Source: Acerihabitans arboris
Lineage (GTDB): Bacteria; Pseudomonadota; Gammaproteobacteria; Enterobacterales; Enterobacteriaceae
DNA length: 64,000 nt
Assembly: GCF_010131535.1 (NCBI RefSeq)
Contig: NZ_WUBS01000009.1
Location: 62,001-126,000 of the forward strand
Direction of reading: 5' to 3'
The translations under genes and the position numbers were made by a program. The notes below the pieces were generated by a model. The model was not told the origin of the DNA. It saw nothing but the letters and a program-made list of their open reading frames with translations, and ran no database searches. The stretch's first letter is position 1. Every line of letters begins with the position of its first letter. Shown here in pieces: positions 43,109 through 55,633 of this stretch.

Positions 43109-44734
43109 ATGACTCATGAGCAAAAGTGGTGGCACCGTTCGGTCGTTTATCAAATCTATCCACGCAGTTTTTATGATGCCGACGGCGACGGCATCGGCGA
43201 TCTGCGGGGCATTATCCACAAGCTGGATTATCTGGCCCTGCTGGGCGTGGAGGTGCTGTGGCTATGCCCGGTATACGCTTCGCCCAACGATGACAACGGT
43301 TACGATATTGCCGATTATTACCGCATCATGGACGAGTTCGGCACCATGGACGACATGGATGAACTGATAGCCGAAGCTGGCAGGCGCGGCTTGAAAATCA
43401 TGATGGATATCGTGGCTAACCATACCAGCGACGAGCACCGGTGGTTTTGCGAGGCGCGTAAATCGCCGGATAATTCCTTTCATGATTATTATGTCTGGAC
43501 AAAACAGCCCAACGGGTTAATGTCGGTATTTGGCGGCAGCGCCTGGCAATATGAAGAAAATCTCGGTGAATATTACCTGCATCTGTTCTCGCGCAAGCAG
43601 CCGGACCTGAACTGGAGCAATCCCCAGGTGCGCCGTGAAATTGTGGATGTGCTGGCCTACTGGCTGGAAAAAGGCGTAGGCGGCTTTCGGTTTGATGTGA
43701 TTGATTTGATCGGCAAGATACCTGAACAGCGCATTACCGCCAACGGCCCCCGGCTGCATGACTATGTGCTGGAATTAAATGAGGACGGCTTCGGTCAATA
43801 TGATGACATCTTAACCGTGGGCGAAGCCTGGGGCGCTACTCCCGAGACCGGGGTGCGCTGGAGCGATCCTGACCGGCATCAGCTAAGCATGATCTTCCAA
43901 TTCGGCCACCTGACGCTGGATCAGGCCCGGGCGGAAGGGGAGAAATGGGATATCATTCCCTATGATTTACGCGAATTGAAAACAGTGTTAAGCCGCTGGC
44001 AAACCGAGCTTTACGGCCGGGGATGGAACAGTCTGTTCTGGAACAACCATGACCTGCCCAGGGTGGTATCGCGCTTTGGCGACGAGGGAGAATACCGGGT
44101 CGAGAGCGCCAAGATGCTGGCTACGGTATTACACGGCATGTCCGGCACGCCTTATATCTACCAGGGCGAGGAGATCGGCATGACCAATGTACGTTTCGCC
44201 GATATCGACGATTATCGCGATATTGAAACCCGCAATATGTATCGCGAGCGTCTTGCGGCGGGATACCGCCTCCACGGCGTGATGGCCGCGATTTATGCCA
44301 AAGGCCGCGATAACGCCCGCACGCCCATGCAGTGGGACACCAGTGAACACGCCGGTTTCAGCCTCGGCACACCCTGGATAAAGGTCAATCCCAACTACTG
44401 GGATATCAATGTACTGTCGGCGGTGGAGGATAAAGACTCGGTATTCCACTATTACCGGCGGTTAGTCGCGCTGCGCAAAACGGCGGACTGGTTGGTTTAC
44501 GGCAGTTATCAGCTGCTGTTGCCCGAGCATGGGCAACTGTTCGCCTACTGCCGGCGATATGAACTTGATGAGTATCTGGTGTTTGGTAATTTCAGCGATC
44601 GCACGCTGACCGTCGACCCGGCGGCGCTGCGTCTTTCCCCGCGGGCGGACGTGCTGCTCAATAACTATCCCGACCCGACCGTGCTGGAACACGGCGCTAT
44701 TCGTCCCTGGGAGGCGGCGATCGTTAAACTCTAA
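43109..44734 (+). CDS. GH13 alpha-glucosidase (oligo-1,6-glucosidase type)
   Basis: 541 residues from ATG 43109 (SD AAGGG; the open frame extends to 43037 without SD). The alpha-amylase family regions are complete: region I DIVANHTSDEH, region II GFRFDVIDLIGK (nucleophile Asp), region III LTVGEAWG (acid/base Glu) and region IV FWNNHDLPR (Asp). The N-terminus WWHRSVVYQIYPRSFYDADGDGIGDL is typical of subfamily 31. Val after the nucleophile favours alpha-1,6 bonds. It has no signal peptide, so it acts on imported oligosaccharides. No transporter or regulator is adjacent; a GH31 relic lies just downstream. Confidence 0.92.
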   Translation: MTHEQKWWHRSVVYQIYPRSFYDADGDGIGDLRGIIHKLDYLALLGVEVLWLCPVYASPNDDNGYDIADYYRIMDEFGTMDDMDELIAEAGRRGLKIMMDIVANHTSDEHRWFCEARKSPDNSFHDYYVWTKQPNGLMSVFGGSAWQYEENLGEYYLHLFSRKQPDLNWSNPQVRREIVDVLAYWLEKGVGGFRFDVIDLIGKIPEQRITANGPRLHDYVLELNEDGFGQYDDILTVGEAWGATPETGVRWSDPDRHQLSMIFQFGHLTLDQARAEGEKWDIIPYDLRELKTVLSRWQTELYGRGWNSLFWNNHDLPRVVSRFGDEGEYRVESAKMLATVLHGMSGTPYIYQGEEIGMTNVRFADIDDYRDIETRNMYRERLAAGYRLHGVMAAIYAKGRDNARTPMQWDTSEHAGFSLGTPWIKVNPNYWDINVLSAVEDKDSVFHYYRRLVALRKTADWLVYGSYQLLLPEHGQLFAYCRRYELDEYLVFGNFSDRTLTVDPAALRLSPRADVLLNNYPDPTVLEHGAIRPWEAAIVKL

Positions 44735-44770
44735 CGCCGGAGCCTTATCCCCGGCCTGGCTTCGGCGTGG

Positions 44771-44893
44771 TAATCCTCGGTCGATAGCCGCCTGGTTCCT
44801 GATGAAGACAGGGATGGTGTCGATAGGCGTGTTCGCCTCGATCCAGGCGCCGCCGGGGCGGGTGGCATCAAAAAAGGTCATTTCCTGTTTACT
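44771..44893 (-). pseudogene. Relic of a GH31 alpha-glucosidase C-terminal region
   Basis: On the minus strand about 40 codons read MTFFDATRPGGAW and IEANTPIDTIPVFIRNQAA, the distal beta-sandwich segment of GH31 glycosidases (G-G-x-W-I-x-A-x-x-P-L-D-x-I-P-V-F-I-R). There is no start, no catalytic domain and no proper end; the frame then runs into the antisense of the GH13 gene. It looks like the remnant of a deleted alpha-glucosidase gene. Confidence 0.5.
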
Positions 44894-45025
44894 ATGGCAA
44901 CGGCGCCGGCGATCGTTTTTCCTGAAACCGCATGGCCCGAGTACTAATTACTGGATCTGTCCGCCGCCGCTCTATATAAATAAAAAGATAAGGTTGCTTA
45001 TTATTCGTATAACGGGCGGGCGTCG

Positions 45026-45937
45026 ATGTTAACACTGCGGCAATTACGTCATTTTATTGCGGTGGCCGAGGCCGGCTCCATTTCCGGCGCCGCCCAGGCC
45101 ACCTTTGTCGCCCAGTCCTCGCTGACGCTGGCGGTGCAGCAACTGGAGGAAGAGCTGGAGGCGTCGCTGTTCGAACGGCACGCCAAAGGCATGACGCTGA
45201 CCCACCAGGGCCATCAGTTCCTGCGCCAGGCCAACCTGATCCTGGCCACGGTTGATAATGCCAAATTCAGCGTCAAGCAGGGCATGGCGCGCCTAAGCGG
45301 CAACCTGACGCTGGGGGTGACCAGCCTGGTATCCGGCTATTTTCTAGTGGATATGCTCACCCGCTTTCGCGCCTGTTATCCGGATGTCACCGTCAGCATC
45401 ATCGAAGACGAACGCCGTTATATTGAGCATCTGCTGGTCAACGGCGAGATCGATATCGGCGTGCTGATTTTAAGCAACCTGGAAGACCGCCACGCCCTGC
45501 AGACCGAAGTGCTGGTCCATTCGCCCTACCGGCTCTGGCTGCCGCCGCTGCATCCGCTGCTGGAGCAGGAGGCCATCGCCCTGGGCGACGTCGCGCCTTA
45601 TCCGCTGGTGCAGCTCAACGCCGACGAGATGGACCGGCACGCCCGGCAAATCTGGGCCGGGGCCGGGCTGCATCCCTGCGTCGCCATGCGCACCGCGTCC
45701 ACCGAGGCGGTGCGCAGCATGGTGGCCGCCGGGCTGGGGGTCTCGATCCAGCCGGACATGGCCTACCGTCCCTGGTCGCTGGAAGGCAGCATGATCGAGG
45801 CGCGTCAGCTGTCGGATCTGAACGAGCATCTTAATATCGGCCTGGCCTGGCGGCGGGGCAACAGCCGCCCGGAACTGGTCACGCCGTTCCTGGCGCTGGC
45901 GCGGGAAAAGACCCCGGCGCGCAAGGTTTCGATTTAA
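45026..45937 (+). CDS. LysR-family regulator of the adjacent putrescine locus
   Basis: 303 residues. HTH region MLTLRQLRHFIAVAEAGSIS then AAQATFVAQSSLTLAVQQLE and LFERHAKGMTLTHQG; effector domain from about 90 (GNLTLGVTSLVSGYFLVDML). It lies 118 bases before, and in the same direction as, the aldehyde dehydrogenase and ydcSTUV genes. E. coli controls ydcSTUV-patD by a different regulator type (YdcR/GntR-MocR), so a LysR here is a change of regulator. Its effector is unknown. Confidence 0.87.
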   Translation: MLTLRQLRHFIAVAEAGSISGAAQATFVAQSSLTLAVQQLEEELEASLFERHAKGMTLTHQGHQFLRQANLILATVDNAKFSVKQGMARLSGNLTLGVTSLVSGYFLVDMLTRFRACYPDVTVSIIEDERRYIEHLLVNGEIDIGVLILSNLEDRHALQTEVLVHSPYRLWLPPLHPLLEQEAIALGDVAPYPLVQLNADEMDRHARQIWAGAGLHPCVAMRTASTEAVRSMVAAGLGVSIQPDMAYRPWSLEGSMIEARQLSDLNEHLNIGLAWRRGNSRPELVTPFLALAREKTPARKVSI

Positions 45938-46055
45938 CCGAACGGGGCGTTCGTTATTTAGAATTAGTCGCTGGCGGGCCTGTGGGGATAGTCTCGGTGT
46001 GTAAGCAATTGTACGCAAGTTGTTAACATCTGCGCCAATACCCGAGGGTGACGCC

Positions 46056-47546
46056 GTGACCGACCTGTCCCTGTTAACCGAGACCCGCTGGCTCAACTAT
46101 ATCAACGGCGAAACCCTCGCCGGCGATGGGCGCGCGGAGCAGATCATCAATCCCGCCACCGGCGGAATTCTCCTTGCGCTATGCGAAGCCGGCGAGGAAC
46201 AGGTTATCGGCGCGGTCAACGCCGCCCACCGCGCTTTCCCGCGGTGGGCGGCCACCACCCCGGCCTTTCGCGCCGGCATCCTGCTGGAGATTGCGGCGAC
46301 CATCGACCGCCACGCCGCCCAGTTGGCCGGGCTGGAAGCGCTGAACTGCGGCAAGCCCCTGCACCAGGCGCGGGAGGACGATATTGTCGCCGCCGCCGAT
46401 GTATTCCGCTTTTTTGCCGGCGCCGTGCGTTGCCGGCAGGGGCAACTGGCCGGCGAGTATATCCCCGGGCACACCTCGATGCTGCGCCGCGACGCCCTGG
46501 GCGTGGTGGCCTCCATCGCGCCCTGGAATTATCCGCTGATGATGGCCGCCTGGAAGCTTGCCCCGGCGCTGGCGGCGGGCAATACGCTGGTATTCAAACC
46601 TTCCGAACACACGCCGTTATCGATCCTGGCGCTAATGTCGCGGCTGGACGGCCTGCTGCCGCCGGGCGTGGTTAACGTGGTATTCGGCCGTGGGGAAACC
46701 ACCGGCGCGGCGCTGATCAATCATCCGCTGGTGCGTATGATTTCGGTGACCGGCGATACCGTGACCGGGCAAAAAATTCTCCAGGCGGCGGTCGGCGGCA
46801 CCAAGCGCACCCATCTGGAACTGGGGGGCAACGCGCCGGCGATCGTCTGCGATGACGCCGATTTGGACGCGGTGGTGGCGGGCATCCGCCGTTACGGCTA
46901 TTACAACGCCGGCCAGGACTGTACCGCCGCCTGCCGGGTATATGCCCAGGCCGGTATTTACCCCCGGCTGGTGGACGCGTTGGGTGAGGCGGTGGCCGGA
47001 CTGCGCTATGCCCGCCCCCTGGATGCGGACAACGAGCTTGGCCCGCTGATTTCATCGCGTCAGCGCGACCGGGTGGCCAGTTTTATCGAACGCGCGCTGG
47101 AACAACCGCACATTTCTTTGGTGACCGGCGGCAAGGCCCACGGCGGCCCTGGGTTTTATTATCAGCCGACGCTGCTGGCCGGGTGCCTGCAGCACGATGA
47201 AATCATCAAAAAAGAGGTGTTCGGCCCGGTGGTCAGCGTCACCCGGTTCGAGGATGTCGGGCAGGTGCTGGCGTGGGCCAACGACTCGGAGTACGGTCTG
47301 GCGTCGTCGGTCTGGACCCGCGATGTCGATTTGGCGTTTTTCCTGGCGTCGACGCTGCAATACGGCTGTACCTGGATCAATACCCATTTCACCCTGGTCA
47401 GCGAAATGCCGCACGGCGGGCTGAAAGGCTCGGGCTACGGCAAGGACCTCTCGGGCGAGGCGCTGCAGGAGTACAGCGTGGTGCGCCATATCATGGCCAA
47501 ATTCGATACCCGTTTTCCCAGCCCCCCCTACCCGGACCCGGCCTGA
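46056..47546 (+). CDS. Gamma-aminobutyraldehyde-dehydrogenase-like aldehyde dehydrogenase
   Basis: 496 residues from a GTG at 46056 (GAGGG upstream); the open frame reaches a TTG at 46020. NAD-dependent aldehyde dehydrogenase: [20 protein letters not shown], general base Glu in LELGGNAP, and the nucleophile Cys in [12 protein letters not shown], with the downstream [10 protein letters not shown]. It is clearly paralogous to PatD further along the locus (identical [18 protein letters not shown]-type blocks). It may oxidise 4-aminobutanal or a related amino-aldehyde. The next gene, ydcS, starts 39 bases on, so an operon is likely. Confidence 0.9.
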   Translation: MTDLSLLTETRWLNYINGETLAGDGRAEQIINPATGGILLALCEAGEEQVIGAVNAAHRAFPRWAATTPAFRAGILLEIAATIDRHAAQLAGLEALNCGKPLHQAREDDIVAAADVFRFFAGAVRCRQGQLAGEYIPGHTSMLRRDALGVVASIAPWNYPLMMAAWKLAPALAAGNTLVFKPSEHTPLSILALMSRLDGLLPPGVVNVVFGRGETTGAALINHPLVRMISVTGDTVTGQKILQAAVGGTKRTHLELGGNAPAIVCDDADLDAVVAGIRRYGYYNAGQDCTAACRVYAQAGIYPRLVDALGEAVAGLRYARPLDADNELGPLISSRQRDRVASFIERALEQPHISLVTGGKAHGGPGFYYQPTLLAGCLQHDEIIKKEVFGPVVSVTRFEDVGQVLAWANDSEYGLASSVWTRDVDLAFFLASTLQYGCTWINTHFTLVSEMPHGGLKGSGYGKDLSGEALQEYSVVRHIMAKFDTRFPSPPYPDPA

Positions 47547-47585
47547 CGCCCAGCCCCGGGTCAACCCAATGACAGGAGACAGGCA

Positions 47586-48749
47586 ATGAATAATATTACG
47601 CAGGTAAGCGCCTTATGTATCAGCGTCTTTTGCGGCAGCGCCCTGGCGCGGGCCGCCGATCTCCCCACTCTGTTGGGCAAGGGCGAGGGGCAGGTGGATA
47701 TCATTGCCTGGCCCGGTTACATCGAGCGCGGCCAGACCGACAAGCAGTATGACTGGGTCACGGCGTTTGAAAAGGAGACCGGCTGCCAGGTTAACGTCAA
47801 GACCGCCGCCACCTCCGACGAAATGGTGAGCCTGATGGCCAAGGGCGGCTACGATCTGGTGACCGCCTCGGGCGACGCCTCGCTGCGCCTGATCCTCGGC
47901 AAGCGGGTCCAGCCGATCAATACCGCCCTGATCCCCAACTGGAGCAAGATCGATCCGCGCCTGGTTGGCGGGGTCTGGTACAACGTCGACGGCAAGACCT
48001 ACGGCACGCCGTACCAGTGGGGTCCCAATCTGCTGATGTACAACACCAAGGTATTTACCACCCCGCCGGACAGCTGGTCGGTAGTGTTCGAGCAGCAAAA
48101 CCTGCCGGACGGCAAAAGCAATAAAGGCCGGGTACAGGCCTATGACGGCCCGATTTATATCGCCGACGCGGCGCTTTACCTGAAGAGCACCCGGCCGCAG
48201 CTCGGCATCAAGGATCCCTACCAGCTTAATGAAACCCAGTACCAGGCGGTGCTGGCGCTGCTCAAGCAGCAGCATCCCCTGATCCATCGCTACTGGCACG
48301 ACACCTCGGTACAGATGAGCGATTTTAAAAACGAAGGCGTGGTGGCGTCCGGCGCCTGGCCCTACCAGGCTAATGCACTGGAAGGCGAGGGGCAGCCGGT
48401 CGCCACGGTGATCCCGAAAGAGGGCGTCACCGGCTGGGCGGATACCACCATGCTGCACAGCGGCGCCGCCCATCCCAACTGTGCCTACCGCTGGATGAAC
48501 TGGTCGCTGGAGCCGAAGGTGCAGGGAGATGTCGCCGCCTGGTTCGGGTCGGTGCCGGCGGTGCCTGAAGGCTGCAAGGCCAGCACCCTGCTGGGGGACA
48601 AGGGATGTGAAACCAACGGCTTTAGCCAGTTCGACAAAATCGCCTTCTGGAAAACGCCGACGGCGAAGTGCGACAGCGGCAACGGCGGCCAGTGCGTGTC
48701 CTATAGCCGCTGGACCCAGGACTATATCGCCATGATGGGCGGCCGTTAA
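47586..48749 (+). CDS. ydcS: Putrescine ABC transporter binding protein YdcS
   Basis: 387 residues (E. coli 381). Signal peptide MNNITQVSALCISVFCGSALA followed by the mature protein, which is nearly collinear with E. coli YdcS: DIIAWPGYIERGQTDKQYDW, VNVKTAATSDEMVSLMAKGG, YQWGPNLLMYNTK, IHRYWHDTSVQMSDFKNEG and the C-terminal SRWTQDYIAMMGGR. In E. coli YdcS is the periplasmic binding protein of the YdcSTUV putrescine importer and also has a role in poly-3-hydroxybutyrate. A consensus SD precedes the ATG. Confidence 0.94.
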   Translation: MNNITQVSALCISVFCGSALARAADLPTLLGKGEGQVDIIAWPGYIERGQTDKQYDWVTAFEKETGCQVNVKTAATSDEMVSLMAKGGYDLVTASGDASLRLILGKRVQPINTALIPNWSKIDPRLVGGVWYNVDGKTYGTPYQWGPNLLMYNTKVFTTPPDSWSVVFEQQNLPDGKSNKGRVQAYDGPIYIADAALYLKSTRPQLGIKDPYQLNETQYQAVLALLKQQHPLIHRYWHDTSVQMSDFKNEGVVASGAWPYQANALEGEGQPVATVIPKEGVTGWADTTMLHSGAAHPNCAYRWMNWSLEPKVQGDVAAWFGSVPAVPEGCKASTLLGDKGCETNGFSQFDKIAFWKTPTAKCDSGNGGQCVSYSRWTQDYIAMMGGR

Positions 48750-48905
48750 CGCGCCGGTTTGCCCTTGCCGGGCGTACAGGCCGGCAAGGAAATCCGGTAT
48801 ACGGCCTGGCGCCAGGGCAGGGTGGGCAACGCCGCTGCCCGGGGACGCGCAGGCCGGTTATTGACGCGCGGCGCTTTCGTCGGGGCGCCGGCAGGAGGAG
48901 TACTG

Positions 48906-49931
48906 ATGAGCAGCGCGGTAAGCCTGGAAAACGTAACCCGCCGTTTTAACGGCGTTCCCGCCGTGGACGGATTGACGCTGGATATTCCCGACGGCGAGTT
49001 TTTTTCGCTCCTGGGGCCGTCTGGCTCGGGGAAAAGCACCTGCCTGCGCCTGATAGCCGGTTTTGAGCAGCCGGACAGCGGCGTTATCCGGCTGCACGGC
49101 ACAGACACCGCCAGCCTGCCGCCCTACCAGCGCGACGTGAATACCGTATTCCAGGACTACGCCCTGTTCCCCCATATGTCGCTGCTCGACAACGTGGCCT
49201 ACGGCCTGATGGTCAAAGGGGTGGGGCGCGCCGAGCGTATGGTCCGCGCCAGGGCCGCGCTGGCGCGGGTGGAACTGCGCGACGTGCTTAACCGCAAGCC
49301 GGCCCACCTGTCCGGCGGCCAGCGCCAGCGGGTGGCGCTGGCGCGCGCGCTGGTCAACGAGCCGCGCATCCTGCTGCTGGACGAGCCGCTGGGGGCGCTG
49401 GATCTCAAGCTGCGCGAACAAATGCAGGGCGAGCTGAAAACCCTGCAGCGCGAGTTGGGCATTACCTTTATTTTTGTCACCCACGATCAGGGCGAGGCGC
49501 TGTCGATGTCCGATCGGGTGGCGGTATTCGACCAGGGGCGCATTGAACAGGTGGATACGCCGCGCCGGCTGTATTTCCAGCCCCGGAGCCGCTTCGTGGC
49601 CAATTTCGTCGGCAGCGCCAACGTTATCGGCGGCGAGCTGGCCCGGGAACTGACCGGCGAAAACGGCGTGTTTGCCGTGCGGCCGGAATTTGCCCGTATC
49701 AGCGTGTCGGACCGGCCGGCGCGGTCCGATGAACTGTCGGTCACGGGCGAGCTGAGCAATATCCTGTTCCAGGGCGCCATCACCCGCTATGAGCTGGTGC
49801 TGGCCGGGGGAACGCGTTTTTCCGTCAGCGAGACCCATCCCGTTCGATCGTCCATCCAGGAAGGGATTGCCCTGGGCCAGCGGCTGACCGCCTCATGGCC
49901 GCGCACGGCCATGAGCGCCCTTGAGGAATGA
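48906..49931 (+). CDS. ydcT: Putrescine ABC transporter ATP-binding protein YdcT
   Basis: 341 residues (E. coli 337) from ATG 48906, preceded by GGAGGAG; the frame is open back to 48759 without SD. Walker A GPSGSGKSTCLRLIAG, Q-loop VFQDYALFPHMSLLDNVAYG, signature [16 protein letters not shown], Walker B ILLLDEPLGALD and switch THDQGEALSM. The C-terminal TOBE domain starts near 250. It overlaps ydcU as ATGA. Confidence 0.94.
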   Translation: MSSAVSLENVTRRFNGVPAVDGLTLDIPDGEFFSLLGPSGSGKSTCLRLIAGFEQPDSGVIRLHGTDTASLPPYQRDVNTVFQDYALFPHMSLLDNVAYGLMVKGVGRAERMVRARAALARVELRDVLNRKPAHLSGGQRQRVALARALVNEPRILLLDEPLGALDLKLREQMQGELKTLQRELGITFIFVTHDQGEALSMSDRVAVFDQGRIEQVDTPRRLYFQPRSRFVANFVGSANVIGGELARELTGENGVFAVRPEFARISVSDRPARSDELSVTGELSNILFQGAITRYELVLAGGTRFSVSETHPVRSSIQEGIALGQRLTASWPRTAMSALEE

Positions 49932-50884
49932 GGATAATGGATATGGGACTGCCGGACCACCCGAAAGCCGCCGTGCGGCCGGGGCGCGTTATCTCGACCT
50001 TCCTCTACCGCCGGCCCACCGTGCTGCTGTTATCGCTGCTGCTGCCGCCGCTGCTGTGGTTTGGCATTGTCTACGTGGGCGCCTTGCTCAGCCTGCTGTG
50101 GCAGGGCGCCTATACTTTTGACGATTTCACCATGACGGTGCTGCCGGATCTGACCACCGCCAACCTCGTCGCGCTGTTCAACCCGGCCAACTACGACATT
50201 ATCCTGCGCACCCTGGCGATGGCGGTGGCGGTGACGCTTGCCAGCGCGCTGCTGGCGTTTCCCCTCGCCTGGTATATGGCGCGTTATACCAGCGGCCGCT
50301 GGAAAGCGTTTTTTTATATCGCGGTGATGATGCCGATGTGGGCCAGTTATATCGTCAAGGCCTATGCCTGGACGCTGCTGCTGGCCCATGACGGCGTGAT
50401 GCAATGGTTTTTACAGCACCTTGGCCTGCAGCCGGCGCTGCAGGCGGTGCTCGCCGTGCCGGGCATCGGCGGCAGCACCTTGTCCACGTCGCATCTGGGC
50501 CGCTTTCTGGTGTTCGTGTATATCTGGCTGCCGTTTATGATTTTGCCGATCCAGGCGTCGCTTGAGCGCCTGCCGCCGTCGCTGATGATGGCTTCCGCCG
50601 ATCTGGGCGCCCGCCCGGGCCAGACGTTCCGGCATGTGGTGCTACCGCTGGCGGTGCCGGGCATCGCCGCCGGCTCCATTTTTACCTTTTCGCTCACCCT
50701 GGGCGATTTTATCGTGCCGCAGCTGGTGGGGCCGCCGGGCTATTTTATCGGCAGCATGGTGTATGCCCAGCAGGGAGCCATAGGCAATATGCCGATGGCG
50801 GCGGCGTTTACGCTGGTGCCGATGGTGTTGATTGCCCTGTATCTCACCCTCGCCAAACGACTGGGGGCCTTCGATGCGCTCTGA
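49928..50884 (+). CDS. ydcU: Putrescine ABC transporter permease YdcU
   Basis: 318 residues (E. coli 313). Six membrane helices in the PotB-type order, the coupling loop [23 protein letters not shown], and the YdcU-like stretches [51 protein letters not shown] and [19 protein letters not shown]. The start overlaps ydcT by four bases and the end overlaps ydcV by eleven. Confidence 0.94.
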   Translation: MRIMDMGLPDHPKAAVRPGRVISTFLYRRPTVLLLSLLLPPLLWFGIVYVGALLSLLWQGAYTFDDFTMTVLPDLTTANLVALFNPANYDIILRTLAMAVAVTLASALLAFPLAWYMARYTSGRWKAFFYIAVMMPMWASYIVKAYAWTLLLAHDGVMQWFLQHLGLQPALQAVLAVPGIGGSTLSTSHLGRFLVFVYIWLPFMILPIQASLERLPPSLMMASADLGARPGQTFRHVVLPLAVPGIAAGSIFTFSLTLGDFIVPQLVGPPGYFIGSMVYAQQGAIGNMPMAAAFTLVPMVLIALYLTLAKRLGAFDAL

Positions 50885-51680
50885 TCGCGCGCCGCTGGCG
50901 CTGAAACTGGCCGCCTGGGGCGGCATCCTGTTCCTGCATTTCCCCCTGGGGATAATCGCCCTGTACGCCTTCAATACCGAGGACGCGGCGTTTAGCTTTC
51001 CGCCCAAGGGGTTTACCTTGCACTGGTTCGAGCTGGCCGCCGGCCGGCCGGATATTTTGTCCGCGCTGTGGCTGTCGCTGCAGGTGGCCTGCCTGGCGAC
51101 CCTGATCGCCCTGGTGCTGGGCACGCTGGCGGCGGCGGCCCTGTACCGGCGGGATTTCCTGGGCAAGCAGGCCATAACCATGATGATGGTGCTGCCCATC
51201 GCCCTGCCGGGCATTATTACCGGCATCGCCCTGTTGTCCGCCTTTAAGGCGCTGGACGTCAGCCCTGGCCTGATGACCATCGTTATCGGCCATGCCACCT
51301 TCTGCGTGGTGATGGTGTTCAACAACGTTATCGCCCGCCTGCGCCGCACCTCCTTTAGCCTGATCGAGGCCTCGATGGACCTGGGCGCCGACGGCTGGCA
51401 GACCTTCCGTTACGTGGTGATGCCGGGGCTGGCCTCGGCGTTGCTGGCAGGCGGCATGCTGGCGTTTGCGCTGTCGTTTGACGAAATCATCGTCACCACC
51501 TTTACCGCCGGCCATGAACGCACGCTGCCGCTGTGGCTGATGAACCAACTGGGCCGTCCGCGCGACGTGCCTATTACCAACGTCGTTTCACTGCTGGTCA
51601 CCCTGGTGACCATGTTACCCATACTCTGGGCCTACTACCTGACGCGCGGTGGCGAAGGCGTGGCGGGCAGCGGCAAATAA
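50874..51680 (+). CDS. ydcV: Putrescine ABC transporter permease YdcV
   Basis: 268 residues (E. coli 264) from ATG 50874 inside the ydcU end; the longer frame to 50832 is ydcU shadow. PotC-type permease with the coupling loop [20 protein letters not shown] and conserved [33 protein letters not shown] and [20 protein letters not shown]. It precedes patD by 14 bases. Confidence 0.94.
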   Translation: MRSDRAPLALKLAAWGGILFLHFPLGIIALYAFNTEDAAFSFPPKGFTLHWFELAAGRPDILSALWLSLQVACLATLIALVLGTLAAAALYRRDFLGKQAITMMMVLPIALPGIITGIALLSAFKALDVSPGLMTIVIGHATFCVVMVFNNVIARLRRTSFSLIEASMDLGADGWQTFRYVVMPGLASALLAGGMLAFALSFDEIIVTTFTAGHERTLPLWLMNQLGRPRDVPITNVVSLLVTLVTMLPILWAYYLTRGGEGVAGSGK

Positions 51681-51694
51681 CCAAGGACTTTCCC

Positions 51695-53119
51695 ATGCAT
51701 GACACATTACTGATCAACGGCAGCTCCGTGCCGGGCGCGGGCAAACCGACGCCGGTGATAAACCCGGCCACCGGGGACATTATCGTGACGATTAACGAGG
51801 CCAGCCTGGAGCAGGTGGACGCGGCGGTGATGGCGGCGGACGCGGCGTTTGAACACTGGGGCCAGACCACGCCGAAAACCCGCGCGGCGATGCTCTTGCA
51901 ACTGGCCGCCGCCATCGAACAGCACGGCGAGGCGCTGGCGCGCCTGGAATCGCTGAACTGCGGCAAGCCCTATCACTGCGTGATCAACGATGAAATACCG
52001 GCGGTGGCGGATGTGTTCCGTTTCTTCGCCGGCGCCAGCCGCTGCCTGGGCGGCAGCGCCGCCGGGGAATACCTGGAAGGGCACACCTCCATGATTCGTC
52101 GCGACCCCATCGGGGTGATCGCCTCCATCGCGCCGTGGAACTATCCGCTGATGATGGCGGCCTGGAAGCTGGCCCCGGCGCTGGCCGCCGGCAATTGCGT
52201 GGTGTTTAAACCCGCCGAGCAAACGCCGCTGACCGCGCTCTACCTGGCGCGGCTGATGGCGGTGATCCTGCCGGCCGGCGTGGTCAACGTGCTGTTCGGC
52301 ACCGGCGCGGAAATGGGCGACGCCCTGACCGGCCACGAGCGGGTGCGCATGGTGTCGCTGACCGGCTCGATTGCCACCGGCGCGCATATCCTGTCCCATA
52401 CCGCCGGCGGCGTTAAAAAAACCCATATGGAGCTGGGCGGCAAGGCGCCGGTGATCGTGTTCGACGATGTCGATATCAATGAGGTGGTGGCCGGGGTAAG
52501 GACCTTCGGCTTTTACAATGCCGGCCAGGACTGCACCGCCGCCTGCAGGCTCTATGTGCAGCGCGGCGTCTACGACAAGCTGGTGGAGGCGTTGGGCCAA
52601 AGCGTCGCTTCGCTTAAAACCGGCGATCCGGCCGATGCCGATACCGAACTGGGACCCTTGATTACCGCCGCGCACCTGCGGCGGGTCAGCGGTTTTGTCG
52701 AGCGCGCCAGGGCGCTGCCGCATATCCGGGTGATCACCGGCGGCGCCCCCATCGACGGGCCGGGCTATTATTTTGCCCCCACGGTGCTGGCCGACGCGCG
52801 CCAGGAGGATGAAATCGTCCAGCGGGAAGTGTTCGGGCCGGTGGTCACCGTCACGGTATTTGACGACGAGGCGCAGGCGATCCGCTGGGCCAATGCGTCG
52901 CCTTACGGACTGGCGTCGTCGGTCTGGACGCGGGATATCGGCCGCGCCCACAGGGTCACCGCCCGTTTGCAATACGGCTGCACCTGGGTCAACACCCATT
53001 TTATGCTGGTCAGCGAGATGCCCCACGGCGGCCAGAAGCTGTCCGGCTTCGGCAAGGATCTGTCGATGTACGGCCTGGAAGACTATACCGCCGTGCGGCA
53101 CGTGATGATCCGTCATTAA
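51695..53119 (+). CDS. patD: Gamma-aminobutyraldehyde dehydrogenase PatD
   Basis: 474 residues, exactly the E. coli PatD (YdcW) length. It oxidises 4-aminobutanal to GABA, the second step of putrescine degradation. Diagnostic blocks: [52 protein letters not shown] (Glu) and [14 protein letters not shown] (Cys), ending [20 protein letters not shown]. The start at 51695 is set by SD AAGGA. It is last in the ydcSTUV-patD operon, followed by a GC-rich hairpin. Confidence 0.95.
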   Translation: MHDTLLINGSSVPGAGKPTPVINPATGDIIVTINEASLEQVDAAVMAADAAFEHWGQTTPKTRAAMLLQLAAAIEQHGEALARLESLNCGKPYHCVINDEIPAVADVFRFFAGASRCLGGSAAGEYLEGHTSMIRRDPIGVIASIAPWNYPLMMAAWKLAPALAAGNCVVFKPAEQTPLTALYLARLMAVILPAGVVNVLFGTGAEMGDALTGHERVRMVSLTGSIATGAHILSHTAGGVKKTHMELGGKAPVIVFDDVDINEVVAGVRTFGFYNAGQDCTAACRLYVQRGVYDKLVEALGQSVASLKTGDPADADTELGPLITAAHLRRVSGFVERARALPHIRVITGGAPIDGPGYYFAPTVLADARQEDEIVQREVFGPVVTVTVFDDEAQAIRWANASPYGLASSVWTRDIGRAHRVTARLQYGCTWVNTHFMLVSEMPHGGQKLSGFGKDLSMYGLEDYTAVRHVMIRH

Positions 53120-53134
53120 CCCTTCATCAACCGG

Positions 53135-53166
53135 GGCGGCGGCGAATATCCCGTTTCGCCGCCGCC
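53135..53166 (+). terminator. GC-rich hairpin after patD
   Basis: GGCGGCGGCGAA / TTCGCCGCCGCC (53135-53146 with 53155-53166), a 12-bp perfect stem 15 bases after the stop. It lacks a T-run, so it may be a 3'-end stabiliser or a factor-dependent end. Confidence 0.5.
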
Positions 53167-55007
<1,841 letters not shown>

Positions 55008-55035
55008 GGCCAATCCAGCCCAGCCCATCATAAAA

Positions 55036-55056
55036 AAGGTCTCGCTAAGAGACCTT
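55036..55056. terminator. Bidirectional terminator between patA and satP
   Basis: AAGGTCTC-GCTAA-GAGACCTT (55036-55056) is an eight-bp perfect stem, preceded by an A-run (a T-run for the leftward transcript) and followed by a T-rich stretch. It serves two convergent genes. Confidence 0.85.
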
Positions 55057-55075
55057 ATTGCTTTATTGTCAAGAC

Positions 55076-55633
55076 TCAGCCGACCGGCATCACCTGGCGG
55101 CCCAGCTGTTCGTTTATGACCTGCGCCATGGCCAGATAGATGGCGCTGGCGCCGCAGAACAGGCCGACATACCCGGCAACGACGATGATCTGATGGTTGC
55201 CGGTAATATTGCCGGCGGCCAGCAGGGCAAACAGCACGGTCAGGCTGCCGAACACGATTTGCAGCCCCCGGCTGGATTTAAGGGTACCCAAAAACATAAA
55301 CAGGGTAAAAATGCCCCACAGCGCCAGGTACACGCCCAGGAATACCGCGTCGCTCGGCTCGGCCAATCCCATGCGCGGCAACATCAGTATCCCCACCAGG
55401 CTCAGCCAGAACGCGCCGTACGAGGTGAACGCCGTGGTGCCGAAGGTATTGCCGTGCTTATATTCCATGATACCGGCGATGATTTGCGCGATACCGCCGT
55501 AAAAAATACCCATACTGATAATGATTGAGGTCAAAGGGAAAAAACCAGCGTTATGCAGGTTTAGCAATATGGTGGTCATCCCAAAACCCATTAATCCCAG
55601 CGGGCCGGGGTTCGCCAACTTGTTGGTATGCAT
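55076..55633 (-). CDS. satP: Acetate/succinate transporter SatP
   Basis: 185 residues (E. coli SatP/YaaH 188), a six-helix inner-membrane carrier of the AceTr family. The family signature [23 protein letters not shown] is at the N-terminus. The [42 protein letters not shown] and [20 protein letters not shown] segments follow in order. It imports acetate and succinate with protons. It is a single gene, convergent with patA. Confidence 0.94.
   Translation of the reverse strand: MHTNKLANPGPLGLMGFGMTTILLNLHNAGFFPLTSIIISMGIFYGGIAQIIAGIMEYKHGNTFGTTAFTSYGAFWLSLVGILMLPRMGLAEPSDAVFLGVYLALWGIFTLFMFLGTLKSSRGLQIVFGSLTVLFALLAAGNITGNHQIIVVAGYVGLFCGASAIYLAMAQVINEQLGRQVMPVG

Noticed and set aside
51707-53116. 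469-codon frame antisense to patD
   Set aside because: High-GC codon-position shadow of a clear dehydrogenase gene; His/Gly/Arg-rich with no domain.
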